DNA from: Pseudomonadota bacterium | GTDB taxonomy: Bacteria; Pseudomonadota; Alphaproteobacteria; Rhizobiales; Hyphomicrobiaceae | Length of the DNA stretch: 7,964 bases | Reading direction: 5' to 3' | NCBI GenBank assembly: GCA_021812845.1 | Contig: JAKAML010000045.1 | Coordinates: 1-7,964, forward strand | Shown: one piece after another, positions 1 to 6,690 of the stretch | Layout: each line of letters starts with the position of its first letter | Position numbering within the stretch: position 1 is the stretch's first letter | Position numbers and translations under genes: made by a program | The notes under the pieces: model-generated | Databases searched by the model: none | What the model was told of the DNA's origin: nothing | The model's input: the letters and a program-made list of their open reading frames with translations, nothing else

Positions 1-1911
1 GATCCCTATAGCCAGGTCTACCGGCTGCCCGACAAGGGCCGCACCGTGCCCGGCAAGAAGTTCCGCACCGTGGTCCGGCGGGCGCGCATCGCCGACCGCG
101 TCGACGTCTCCTTCGCCGAGCTGCACTGGGCCGATCTCTCCCGCGTCGGCCAGGGCGCGCTCGCCCGCTTCTTCACGCTGCTGCAACTGTTCTTCGAAGC
201 ACCGCAGGTGCTCGGCACCAGCCTGCTGGCGGAGAAATCCGGCGGCCTGATGGGGCTCATCCGGCGCCTGATCCTGATCGCGATCTGGCTGCTGCGCTGG
301 CCGATCGCCGGCATGACCATGTCGCTGTTCCTGACCTCGTTCGGCATGATGATCTACGACCGGCTGCTCAGGGTCGAATACCTGAAGCCGATGCTGACCA
401 TGCCGCCCAACTCCTTGCAGTATCTCGTCGGCAGCCTGCTGGCGCTGTCGGCGCTGTCGGGCATCACCCTCGCCTACTTCCGCTATCGCCACGATATCGC
501 CCTGACCGACCTCGGCATCGCCACCGCGCTGTTCTCGCTGCTGTCTCTGGTCGGCCTCACGCTGATCAGCGCTCTCGGGCTCGCCGACCCGGTCGACCTC
601 CAGACCACCACCGCCTATCTGGCGACGGCCGGAACCATTATCATCGGCACCTTCGCGCTCTGGAACACCGCCATCATGAGCGCGGCGGCGCTGATGCTGG
701 TGGTCTGGATCGGTCGCCGCCTGCGCGGCAAGCCGTCGACGCGCCAGCCGCTGCACCGGGCCGCCGCCGCCGCCGGGCTCACCGTGTTGCAGGGCATGTT
801 GTGGAAGCTCGTCGTTTGTCCGGTGTCGCTGTTCATCGTCTTCATGCTCGTCGACCAGAAGGGCTGGACGCGCTGCACCGGCGACAACTGCGCCTGGGCG
901 CCGAAGAGCATCTACAAGATCGTCGACTCGCTCGTCATCGTCGCGCTCTCGAACTTCCTGATGACGTGCTTCGCCGTCGCCGCCATCGCCGTCGTCATGC
1001 TCGCCCGCACCGTCGTGGGACAGCGGCGCCGGGCCGAGCTCATGGCCGGCGATATCGTGATGCCGCGGCTCATCGCCAGCCCGCTGCTGCTCGTCGTGCT
1101 GCTCGTCGGCCAGCTCGGCAGCGCGACGATGTTCTACTATGCGCAGGATATCCCCGTCGTCGCCGCCTGGCTGCGCGAGCACGTACTCGACGAGGTGACC
1201 GTCAACGGCCTTCGCGACGTGCTGACGGGCTCCCTGTTGACGATCCTGCCGACCGTCGTCGGCGCATTGACCAAGGCCTCGACCGGCGTGCTCCACGTCG
1301 CGCGCGACCTCGTCGACCACCAGTACGCGCCGCGCTACGTCGTTGCCAAGTTCCGGCTCCCGAAATGGCTGCAGCAGCGCGGAACGCACCCGCGACGCGA
1401 GCGCATCCAGATGCGGCTCGAGGCGCTGATGGAAGGGATCCTGGCGGCGGAGAAGTTCGACCGGCTGGTGTTCCTGACCCACAGTCAGGGCACGATCATC
1501 ACCCACGACTACCTGCGTTCGCTCCGCGACGACAAGATGCCGTCGAGCATCGCCCGCATCGACGTCATCACGCTGGCGAGCCCGCTGACGCATCTCTACC
1601 AGCACTATTTCCGCGCCTACCAGGCGCAGGTCAGCTCGGCGACCGTGCTCAACAAGAAGCTCGCGTCCTGGATCAACCTGTGGCGCATCGACGATCCGAT
1701 CGGCAGCCGGGTCGACATCGTCAGCGACGGCTTCATCCGCAACGAGCCTCTGCCGGAGGGGGGACACGTCAACTACTGGCGCGAGAACCGGGTCTGCGAG
1801 GTGATTCTCGACATCATCGACCCGGCGCCGAGGTCCGCGGCCGTCGCGGCGGCGGAGGCCGCCCGACACGAGGCCGCCACGGGTCCGCGCCGTGTGGTCG
1901 TGCCGGCCTGA
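1..1911 (+). CDS. Polytopic membrane protein with C-terminal serine-hydrolase-like (alpha/beta hydrolase) domain, 5' partial
   Basis: The frame is open to the left edge, so the true start lies upstream. A GTG at 46 is in frame, but the coding-like sequence before it argues against using it. Counting codons from base 1 there are 636 residues. Roughly eight hydrophobic segments span about residues 88-119, 139-162, 167-196, 205-238 (perhaps two), 259-285, 310-339, 357-381 and 403-425. A soluble, probably cytosolic tail follows. The tail has the nucleophile-elbow-like motif LTHSQGT with Ser495 (codon at 1483), a candidate acid at Asp564/565 (RIDDPIG) and a candidate base at His589 (GGHVNYW). Their order, Ser-Asp-His, is that of an alpha/beta hydrolase triad, and the segment VITLASPLTHLY resembles lipase-like proteins. 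The missing N-terminus may hold more of the hydrolase fold. Substrate is unknown: lipase, esterase or acyltransferase are all possible. I do not recognise a named family. The next gene is 343 bp away, so it is probably not co-transcribed. Confidence 0.8.
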   Translation, partial: DPYSQVYRLPDKGRTVPGKKFRTVVRRARIADRVDVSFAELHWADLSRVGQGALARFFTLLQLFFEAPQVLGTSLLAEKSGGLMGLIRRLILIAIWLLRWPIAGMTMSLFLTSFGMMIYDRLLRVEYLKPMLTMPPNSLQYLVGSLLALSALSGITLAYFRYRHDIALTDLGIATALFSLLSLVGLTLISALGLADPVDLQTTTAYLATAGTIIIGTFALWNTAIMSAAALMLVVWIGRRLRGKPSTRQPLHRAAAAAGLTVLQGMLWKLVVCPVSLFIVFMLVDQKGWTRCTGDNCAWAPKSIYKIVDSLVIVALSNFLMTCFAVAAIAVVMLARTVVGQRRRAELMAGDIVMPRLIASPLLLVVLLVGQLGSATMFYYAQDIPVVAAWLREHVLDEVTVNGLRDVLTGSLLTILPTVVGALTKASTGVLHVARDLVDHQYAPRYVVAKFRLPKWLQQRGTHPRRERIQMRLEALMEGILAAEKFDRLVFLTHSQGTIITHDYLRSLRDDKMPSSIARIDVITLASPLTHLYQHYFRAYQAQVSSATVLNKKLASWINLWRIDDPIGSRVDIVSDGFIRNEPLPEGGHVNYWRENRVCEVILDIIDPAPRSAAVAAAEAARHEAATGPRRVVVPA

Positions 1912-2068
1912 TCGGATCTGGTGGTGACGGCATCGAGGGGGAGGGGGACCGCCACCGTCGGCGGCCGACCGCTGACCGGTTTGACGCCGCGGCCGGACTG
2001 GTCTCTGCTGCGACGGCGCGATGGTTCGAGCCTCGGACGGACCGAAGCGTCCCGCCGAGGCCGGATGC

Positions 2069-2097
2069 TCGACAGCCGCTCGTCATTGGTATATGGT
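2069..2097 (+). promoter_or_regulatory. Possible sigma70-type promoter overlapping the palindrome
   Basis: TCGACA at 2069-2074 (one mismatch from TTGACA) is followed after 17 bp by TATGGT at 2092-2097 (four of six matches to TATAAT). The -10 would sit inside the palindrome, so a bound regulator would block polymerase. The match is modest, and alphaproteobacterial promoters often depart from the consensus. The placement relies on its coincidence with the operator-like site and the downstream gene. It would give a leader of about 150 nt. Confidence 0.35.
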
Positions 2098-2104
2098 ATA
2101 CCAA
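2086..2104. promoter_or_regulatory. Perfect palindromic operator-like site
   Basis: The sequence TTGGTATATGGTATACCAA is a perfect inverted repeat: 8-bp arms (2086-2093 and 2097-2104) around a 3-bp centre. It also contains GGTATA twice in direct orientation (2088-2093 and 2095-2100), one base apart. Palindromes with TGGTATACCA-like cores are common operators of GntR-family (FadR/FCD-type) regulators, and E. coli NanR binds GGTATA repeats, so a GntR-type repressor is the best guess. No regulator gene lies in the window to confirm it. The site is about 150 bp upstream of the SucD-like start. Confidence 0.6.
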
Positions 2105-2241
2105 AAAACGAAGGTGGACCGGTCCGGCCGCGCTCCCTCGCGCGATCGACGCCGCAGCCCGGCCAGGGCGCACGGCGTGACGAACGGCGGCATCGAGGGG
2201 CGAACGCGGCGGTCCGGGTCACTCGTCGACGAGCTCCGCGC

Positions 2242-2247
2242 GGGAGG
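2242..2247 (+). promoter_or_regulatory. Ribosome binding site of the SucD-like gene
   Basis: GGGAGG lies seven bases before the ATG at 2255. It fixes that ATG as the start over in-frame starts as far upstream as 2021, whose extra residues have no SucD resemblance. Confidence 0.75.
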
Positions 2248-2254
2248 TGATGCG

Positions 2255-3136
2255 ATGGCCATTCTGGTCGGTCCCGAAACACGCGTCGTGTGCCAGGGCA
2301 TGACCGGCCGCGCCGGGACATTCCATGCGGCGCGCATGTTGTCCTACGGCACCCGGCTCGTGGCCGGCGTCACCCCTGGCAAGGGCGGCCGCACGCACCT
2401 CGATCTGCCCGTCTACGACCGCATGGCCGACGCGGTGCGCGAGACCGGCGCCGACGCCAGCATCGTCTTTGTGCCGCCGACCGGCGCGGCGGCCGCGATC
2501 CTGGAGGCGATCGAAGCCGGCGTCGGGCTCGTCGTCTGCGTGACCGAACGCGTGCCCGTGCTCGACGTGGTCCGCGTCCGCCAGGCCCTCGAAGGCTCCA
2601 GGACCCGGCTCGTCGGTCCGAACACGCAGGGCATCCTCGTCCCCGGCGTGACCCAGATCGGGGTGATGTCGACGATCGACGCGCGGCCCGGGCGCATCGG
2701 CATCGTCTCGCGCTCGGCCTCTCTGACCAGCGAGATCGTGCTGCAGACGACGCGCCAGGGACTTGGGCAATCGACGACCATCGGCGTCGGCGGTGATCCG
2801 ATCCACGGCATCGGGCTCAAGGACTGCGTGGAGCTGTTCATCGACGACCCCGGCACCGACGGCATCGTTGTCGTCGGCGAGATCGGCGGCGACGAAGAGG
2901 AGGAGGTGGCCGCGCTCGTCAAGCGCGTGCGGCCGTCGAAGCCCGTGGTCGCCTACATCGCCGGCCGCCACGCCCCGCCCGAGCGCCGCATGGGGCACGC
3001 CGGCGCCTTCACCAGCGGCACCGACGGCGGCGCCGCTCACAAGATCGCCGTGCTGCGCGGCGCGGGCGTCAGGATCGTCAACGACGCGAGCCGTGTCGGC
3101 GAGACAATCCGGCGGGCGCTTGCCGGCGAGGATTGA
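2255..3136 (+). CDS. Succinyl-CoA synthetase alpha-subunit-like protein (SucD/MtkB family), no adjacent beta subunit
   Basis: The 293-residue product has the usual length of the alpha subunit of ADP-forming CoA ligases (succinyl-CoA synthetase SucD, malate thiokinase MtkB). The N-terminal CoA-binding Rossmann domain opens with MAILVGPETRVVCQGMTG and has GVTPGKGG at residues 38-45. The second domain has VSRSASLTSE, GVGGDPIHG and VVGEIGG. The active-site histidine that is phosphorylated during catalysis is His248 in MGHAGAF, matching His246 of E. coli SucD. One departure is GPNTQG at 121-126, where SucD and MtkB have GPNCPG or GPNCAG. The family works with an ATP-grasp beta subunit (SucC/MtkA), and none is encoded beside it, so the partner must be elsewhere. 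The native acid could be succinate, malate or another carboxylate; sequence alone does not decide. A palindromic operator about 150 bp upstream suggests its own regulation. The GFA-like gene starts 217 bp downstream. Confidence 0.88.
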   Translation: MAILVGPETRVVCQGMTGRAGTFHAARMLSYGTRLVAGVTPGKGGRTHLDLPVYDRMADAVRETGADASIVFVPPTGAAAAILEAIEAGVGLVVCVTERVPVLDVVRVRQALEGSRTRLVGPNTQGILVPGVTQIGVMSTIDARPGRIGIVSRSASLTSEIVLQTTRQGLGQSTTIGVGGDPIHGIGLKDCVELFIDDPGTDGIVVVGEIGGDEEEEVAALVKRVRPSKPVVAYIAGRHAPPERRMGHAGAFTSGTDGGAAHKIAVLRGAGVRIVNDASRVGETIRRALAGED

Positions 3137-3161
3137 GGAATTCCGCGCGAAACCCGCGCCC

Positions 3162-3187
3162 ATGCCTTCGACGCATGTCTTCGACGC
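3162..3187. repeat. Tandem 13-bp repeat, two copies
   Basis: ATGCCTTCGACGC is followed directly by ATGTCTTCGACGC, one mismatch in 13, just after the SucD-like stop. A 7-bp inverted repeat (CCCGCGC at 3153-3159, GCGCGGG at 3193-3199) brackets it, but its long loop makes it a poor terminator. The function is unknown and the repeat may be fortuitous. Confidence 0.45.
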
Positions 3188-3339
3188 GACTTGCGCGGGA
3201 CCGCCACTGGTATCATTCTTCGCCGATCTGCCGGAGCGCCGGCATCTGGCCTCCGTTCGGCCTCGGCCGCTGCCCGCCGTCCGGTGCGCCCCGAGGCGAT
3301 CGCCGACAGCGCCTCGAAATCCTCGTCGAAAGTCGGTGC

Positions 3340-3346
3340 GGGGAGG
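3340..3346 (+). promoter_or_regulatory. Ribosome binding site of the GFA-like gene
   Basis: GGGGAGG ends seven bases before the ATG at 3354. It marks that ATG as the start; the frame stays open far upstream, into the SucD-like gene, but without GFA-family sequence. Confidence 0.7.
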
Positions 3347-3353
3347 TTCTCCG

Positions 3354-3776
3354 ATGCGTCAGATCAAGGCGGACGGCGGCTGCCGTTGTCGGGCGATCCG
3401 ATATCGGGTCGAAGGCTCGGTCCTCGGTGCCGCGGCCTGTCACTGCCGGGACTGTCAGTACGTCTCGGGCGGGGCGCCGGCATTCGTGCTCGCCGTGCCC
3501 AAGAAGGCGCTGACCCTTCTTCAGGGCCGACCCGCGAGCTTCGCCAGCACCGCCGACAGCGGCGCCGCGAGGACCCGCGAATTCTGCGGCACGTGCGGAA
3601 CGCCGCTGTTCGCGCACGACGCCAACTATCCGGACGTGCTCTCCGTCAAGGTCGGCAGCCTCGACGATCCGTCCTGGTTCCGTCCGGAAGCGGAGTTCTG
3701 GTCGTCGTCTGCGCCGCCGTGGCACACCATCGATCGGACGCTGCGCGTCTTCAGCAAGGGGCCGAACGGCGGTTGA
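3354..3776 (+). CDS. GFA-family (glutathione-dependent formaldehyde-activating enzyme/CENP-V type) zinc protein
   Basis: This 140-residue protein shows the complete cysteine pattern of the GFA/CENP-V fold: GGCRCRAIRY (Cys10, Cys12), ACHCRDCQ (Cys29, Cys31, Cys34) and REFCGTCGTPLF (Cys78, Cys81). In characterised Gfa these bind two zinc ions, with the CxCxxC group forming the site thought to help glutathione react with formaldehyde. The length and single-domain layout are typical of bacterial members. Most are annotated by homology, and the formaldehyde-glutathione role is not proven for the family at large, so I give no symbol. The nearby folate C1 genes on the opposite strand make a one-carbon link plausible but not shown. 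The protein is probably cytosolic: no signal peptide or membrane segment is visible. It converges with ftfL, with strong hairpins between them. Confidence 0.85.
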   Translation: MRQIKADGGCRCRAIRYRVEGSVLGAAACHCRDCQYVSGGAPAFVLAVPKKALTLLQGRPASFASTADSGAARTREFCGTCGTPLFAHDANYPDVLSVKVGSLDDPSWFRPEAEFWSSSAPPWHTIDRTLRVFSKGPNGG

Positions 3777-3851
3777 GTGCCGCGCCCGGGGGCGAGCCGC
3801 CGATAGCGCCGTTCGCCCGACCCATCGCCCGTCCGGCACCCATGAGCAAGT

Positions 3852-3879
3852 CGGCCCCGCACGTCGCCGTGCGGGGCCG
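3852..3879. terminator. Strong GC hairpin between convergent genes, likely bidirectional terminator
   Basis: A perfect 12-bp stem (3852-3863 with 3868-3879) closes a TCGC loop. It lies 75 bp after the GFA-like stop and about 50 bp after the ftfL stop on the other strand. No clear U-tract follows on either strand, which is common in GC-rich genomes but leaves intrinsic termination unproven. Confidence 0.6.
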
Positions 3880-3897
3880 CAATCATGCGTCTCGCGC

Positions 3898-3918
3898 CGG
3901 GTGCGAAGTCGGCACCCG
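3898..3918 (-). terminator. Hairpin directly after the ftfL stop codon
   Basis: Arms CGGGTGC (3898-3904) and GCACCCG (3912-3918) pair around a 7-nt loop. A GCGC/GCGC outer stem (3894-3897 with 3922-3925) extends it past a 3-nt bulge. It begins almost at the ftfL stop and probably forms the 3' end of that transcript, together with the stronger hairpin further on. There is no U-tract. Confidence 0.45.
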
Positions 3919-3927
3919 AAGGCGCAA

Positions 3928-5601
3928 CTAGAAGAGCCCTTCGATCTGGCCCTTGTCGTTGAGCTTGATGAAATCGGCGGACGGAACCTTCGGCAGGCCC
4001 GGCATCCGCATGATCTCGCCGCAGACCGCGACGATGAACCCCGCGCCCGCCGACAGGATCACCTCGCGGATCGGAACCGTGTGCCCGGTCGGTGCGCCGC
4101 GGGCGTTGGCATCGGTCGAGAACGAGTACTGGGTCTTGGCCATGCAGATCGGCAGATGGCCGTAGCCCGCCTTCTCCATGTCGGCGAGCGCCGTCTTGAC
4201 CGAGGCGTCGGCGGCGATGTCGGAGGCGCGATAGATCTCCTTGGCGATGGTGCGGATCTTCTCGAGGAGCGGCATCTCGTCGGGATAGAGCGGCTTGAAC
4301 CGGGCCTTGCCGCTATCGCACAGCGCGACGACGTGGTGCGCCAGTTCCTCCGTGCCCTTGCCGCCCTCGCCCCAGTGGGTGCAGAGGATCGCCTTGGCGC
4401 CGACGCTCTCCGCCTGGCGCTTCACTTCCGCGATCTCCGCGTCCGTGTCGGTGATGAACTTGTTGATCGCGATCACCGCCGGCACGCCGAACTTGTTCAC
4501 GTTCTCGATGTGGCGTTTCATGTTGTCGCAGCCCTTGGCGACGGCGGCGACGTTCTCGTTCTTCAGGTCGTCCTTGGCCACGCCGCCGTGCATCTTGAGC
4601 GCGCGGATAGTGGCGACGATGACGGTCGCCGACGGCGCGATCCCGGCCTTGCGGCACTTGATGTCGTAGAACTTCTCGGCCCCGAGGTCGGCGCCGAAAC
4701 CGGCTTCGGTGACCACGTAGTCGGCGATCTTCAGCGCCGTCTTGGTGGCAAGCACCGAGTTGCAGCCGTGCGCGATGTTGGCGAACGGACCGCCATGGAT
4801 GAAGACGGGGTTGTTCTCGAGCGTCTGCACGAGGTTCGGCATCATGGCGTCCTTCAGCAGCACCGTCATCGAGCCGTCGCCCTTCACGTCGCGCGCGTGG
4901 ACGGGCTTCTTGTCGCGCGTGTAGCCGACGACGATCGAGCCGAGCTTCTTCTCGAGATCCTTGAGGTCGTTCGAGAGGCACAGGATGGCCATGACCTCGG
5001 ACGCGACGGTGATGTCGAAGCCGTCCTCGCGCGGGAAGCCGTTCGAGACGCCGCCGAGCGAGTTCACGATCGAGCGCAGCGCGCGGTCGTTCATGTCGAG
5101 CACCCGCCGCCAGGCCACGCGGCGCGGATCGAGCCCGAGCGAGTTGCCCCAGTAGATGTGGTTGTCGATCAGCGCCGCGAGCAGGTTGTTGGCGGAAGTG
5201 ATGGCGTGGAAGTCGCCGGTGAAATGGAGATTGATGTCCTCCATCGGCACGACCTGGGCATAACCGCCACCCGCCGCGCCGCCCTTGACGCCGAAGCACG
5301 GCCCGAGCGACGGCTCGCGCAGGCAGCTCATCGCCTTCTTGCCGATGCGATTGAGGCCGTCGCCGAGGCCGACGGTCGTCGTCGTCTTGCCCTCGCCCGC
5401 GGGCGTCGGGTTGATGGCGGTGACCAGGATCAGCTTGCCGTCCTTGTTGCCCTGGACGGAGTTGATGAAGTCCTGGCTGATCTTGGCCTTGTAGGGGCCG
5501 TAGTTGAGCAGCGCCTCGGCGGGCACCCCCACCTTCTTGCCGACCTCGGCGATCGGCTTCATCTTCGCTTCGCGTGCGATCTCGATATCCGACTTCACCA
5601 T
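3928..5601 (-). CDS. ftfL: Formate-tetrahydrofolate ligase (10-formyl-THF synthetase)
   Basis: The enzyme joins formate to tetrahydrofolate with ATP hydrolysis to give 10-formyl-THF, feeding formate into the folate C1 pool. It is cytosolic, usually a homotetramer, and also called Fhs. The 557 residues are the full family length. Signatures are the P-loop [12 protein letters not shown] (about residues 65-76), [10 protein letters not shown], the [13 protein letters not shown] segment, [27 protein letters not shown], and the C-terminal [11 protein letters not shown] and [13 protein letters not shown]. The ending GQIEGLF matches Methylobacterium FtfL as I remember it. The start is the ATG at 5601, with GGAGGGAG nine bases upstream. 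It is the last gene of the minus-strand run, 60 bp after the formyltransferase gene. In methylotrophs FtfL carries C1 units into the serine cycle; here its position after frc suggests it handles formate released from oxalate or formyl-CoA. No domain is missing and no frameshift is seen. Confidence 0.97.
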   Translation of the reverse strand: MVKSDIEIAREAKMKPIAEVGKKVGVPAEALLNYGPYKAKISQDFINSVQGNKDGKLILVTAINPTPAGEGKTTTTVGLGDGLNRIGKKAMSCLREPSLGPCFGVKGGAAGGGYAQVVPMEDINLHFTGDFHAITSANNLLAALIDNHIYWGNSLGLDPRRVAWRRVLDMNDRALRSIVNSLGGVSNGFPREDGFDITVASEVMAILCLSNDLKDLEKKLGSIVVGYTRDKKPVHARDVKGDGSMTVLLKDAMMPNLVQTLENNPVFIHGGPFANIAHGCNSVLATKTALKIADYVVTEAGFGADLGAEKFYDIKCRKAGIAPSATVIVATIRALKMHGGVAKDDLKNENVAAVAKGCDNMKRHIENVNKFGVPAVIAINKFITDTDAEIAEVKRQAESVGAKAILCTHWGEGGKGTEELAHHVVALCDSGKARFKPLYPDEMPLLEKIRTIAKEIYRASDIAADASVKTALADMEKAGYGHLPICMAKTQYSFSTDANARGAPTGHTVPIREVILSAGAGFIVAVCGEIMRMPGLPKVPSADFIKLNDKGQIEGLF

Positions 5602-5661
5602 CGTGCGTTTCTCCCTCCACGCCGGGTAGAGCCCCGGTCGAATGCGGTCAGCTTCAATCGG

Positions 5662-6597
5662 TCAGGCTGCGGCCTGGGATTTCGGCGCGTCGAACACGTC
5701 GCCGGCCTTCAATCCCGAGGCGGCCGCGAACTCGGCCGCGGCGACCTTGCCGCCCGCGCCCGCGCGTACGCGCTTGACGAGGATGGCCCCGCCGCTCGCG
5801 GCGATCTTCATGCCGGCGTCGGAGATCTCGAGGATCTGGCCCGGTGCGCCGTGTCCGTCGGCCCTGGCGCTGTCGTAGAAGTCGACCTTGATGCCCTTGA
5901 TCGTCGACCAGGCCCCCGGCGCCGGGTTGACGGCGCGGATGAGGTTGTACACGTCCGCCGCCGGCTTCGACCAATCGATCTCGGCTAACTCCTTTTTGAA
6001 GCGGTACTCGTAGGTGGCCTTTGAATGGTCCTGCGGAACCTTCGGTGCCTTGCCGGTACGGACGAGATCGAGGCTCTCGATCATGGCGTCGACGCCCATC
6101 GGAAAGAGCTTCTTGAAGTAGACGTCGCCGAGTGTCTCGTCGGGGCCGATGTCGCATTCCTTCTGCAAGAGGATCGGCCCCTCGTCCAAGCCCTCGTCGG
6201 GCCAGAAGATGGTGAGCCCGGTGTGGGTCTTGCCCATGGCGATCGGCCAGGAGATCGCCGACGGACCCCGGTGCAGCGGCAGCAGCGAGGGATGATACTG
6301 GAACGTGCCGTAGGTCGGCGCGTCGATGACCGGTTGGGGAACGAACAGCGTGACGTAGGCCATGATGCAGACGTCGGGCTTGAACGAGCGCATGAGCTCG
6401 AGCGCCTCCGGCGTCTTCCACGATTTGGGCTGGTGCACGGCGAGCCCCTTCTCGATCGCGTAGGCGGCGAGCGGATCCTTCGCCTTGCCCTCCTTGTCGG
6501 GGGCGGAGAACACGGCGACGACGTTCTCGCCGCGCTCGATGAGCTTCTCCAGGACGGCCTTGCCGAACGCCTCCTGTCCGTGGACGACGATGCGCAT
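5662..6597 (-). CDS. Stand-alone formyltransferase/10-formyl-THF hydrolase, related to the ALDH1L N-terminal domain (methionyl-tRNA formyltransferase superfamily)
   Basis: The 311-residue protein has a formyl-transferase N-terminal domain (about 1-200) and an Fmt-C-like domain (about 205-300, with IDWSKPAADVYNLIRAVN and PGAWSTI). It resembles the hydrolase domain of mammalian 10-formyl-THF dehydrogenase more than Fmt: compare YHPSLLPLHRG, TIFWPDEGLDEGPILLQKEC and TYEYRFKKE. His102 and Asp138 match the catalytic pair His106/Asp142 of ALDH1L1, with a constant offset of four. Where Fmt has its catalytic Asn (ALDH1L1 has Ile104), this protein has Gln100. The aldehyde dehydrogenase and carrier domains of ALDH1L are absent. 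It may release formate from 10-formyl-THF or move a formyl group to or from another carrier. An automatic label of methionyl-tRNA formyltransferase is likely wrong: neither the motif details nor the frc-ftfL context suits fmt, which usually sits beside def. The ATG at 6597 follows an AGGGAGAG ribosome site. It ends in QAAA and is flanked by 93- and 60-bp gaps, consistent with one operon. Confidence 0.82.
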   Translation of the reverse strand: MRIVVHGQEAFGKAVLEKLIERGENVVAVFSAPDKEGKAKDPLAAYAIEKGLAVHQPKSWKTPEALELMRSFKPDVCIMAYVTLFVPQPVIDAPTYGTFQYHPSLLPLHRGPSAISWPIAMGKTHTGLTIFWPDEGLDEGPILLQKECDIGPDETLGDVYFKKLFPMGVDAMIESLDLVRTGKAPKVPQDHSKATYEYRFKKELAEIDWSKPAADVYNLIRAVNPAPGAWSTIKGIKVDFYDSARADGHGAPGQILEISDAGMKIAASGGAILVKRVRAGAGGKVAAAEFAAASGLKAGDVFDAPKSQAAA

Positions 6598-6690
6598 GAA
6601 CTCTCCCTTTCCGCCCGACGCGATCGGTCAGGCTCTATGGTCGGTGGTGCGGGACGGTGCGGAGGAAGGTCCGCGGTCTCGGGTTGGCAG

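Larger units (their letters stand above)
1912..2254. other. Intergenic region upstream of the SucD-like gene
   Basis: This 343-bp gap has no credible gene. Frames that stay open across it give Arg/Pro-rich, low-complexity translations and run on from neighbouring genes. It holds a 19-bp palindrome at 2086-2104 over a possible promoter, and two copies of a 13-bp direct repeat (1928-1940 and 2188-2200). Short GC-rich dyads just after the upstream stop (around 1960-1975) are too weak to call as a terminator. The A/T-rich stretch at 2085-2109 stands out sharply against the GC-rich surroundings, as expected for a regulatory site. Confidence 0.6.

Noticed and set aside
801..2180. Plus-strand 459-codon frame overlapping the membrane protein and the intergenic region
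   Set aside because: It is Arg/Ala-rich shadow translation in another frame of a convincing gene, with no motifs and no credible ribosome site.
2021..2254. N-terminal extension of the SucD-like protein from an upstream start
   Set aside because: The extra residues are Arg/Gly-rich without SucD similarity, the extension would cross the palindrome and promoter, and a good ribosome site marks the ATG at 2255.
2219..3163. Minus-strand 314-codon frame opposite the SucD-like gene
   Set aside because: The composition is His/Asp/Ala/Gly-rich and the frame simply mirrors SucD codons; the plus-strand reading has the catalytic motifs.
3190..3216. Possible promoter before the GFA-like gene: TATCAT at 3211-3216
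   Set aside because: The -10 match is good, but no convincing -35 lies at a proper distance (only CTTGCG/TTGCGC at 14-15 bp), so I do not list it as a feature.
3901..5988. Plus-strand open frame of 695 codons opposite ftfL and the formyltransferase gene
   Set aside because: It is antisense to two clearly recognised genes, its translation is a monotonous Arg/Asp/Val/Leu-rich product, and it has no family motifs. Long antisense frames are expected in GC-rich coding DNA.
5657..6634. 12-bp direct repeat ATCGGTCAGGCT at 5657-5668 and 6623-6634, flanking the formyltransferase gene
   Set aside because: One or two exact 12-mers are expected by chance in about 8 kb of GC-rich DNA, one copy overlaps the stop codon, and there are no mobile-element genes or longer flanking homology.
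6598..6690. Possible internal promoter or terminator between frc and the formyltransferase gene
   Set aside because: The 93-bp gap shows only a ribosome binding site; no stable hairpin or promoter-like pair was found.
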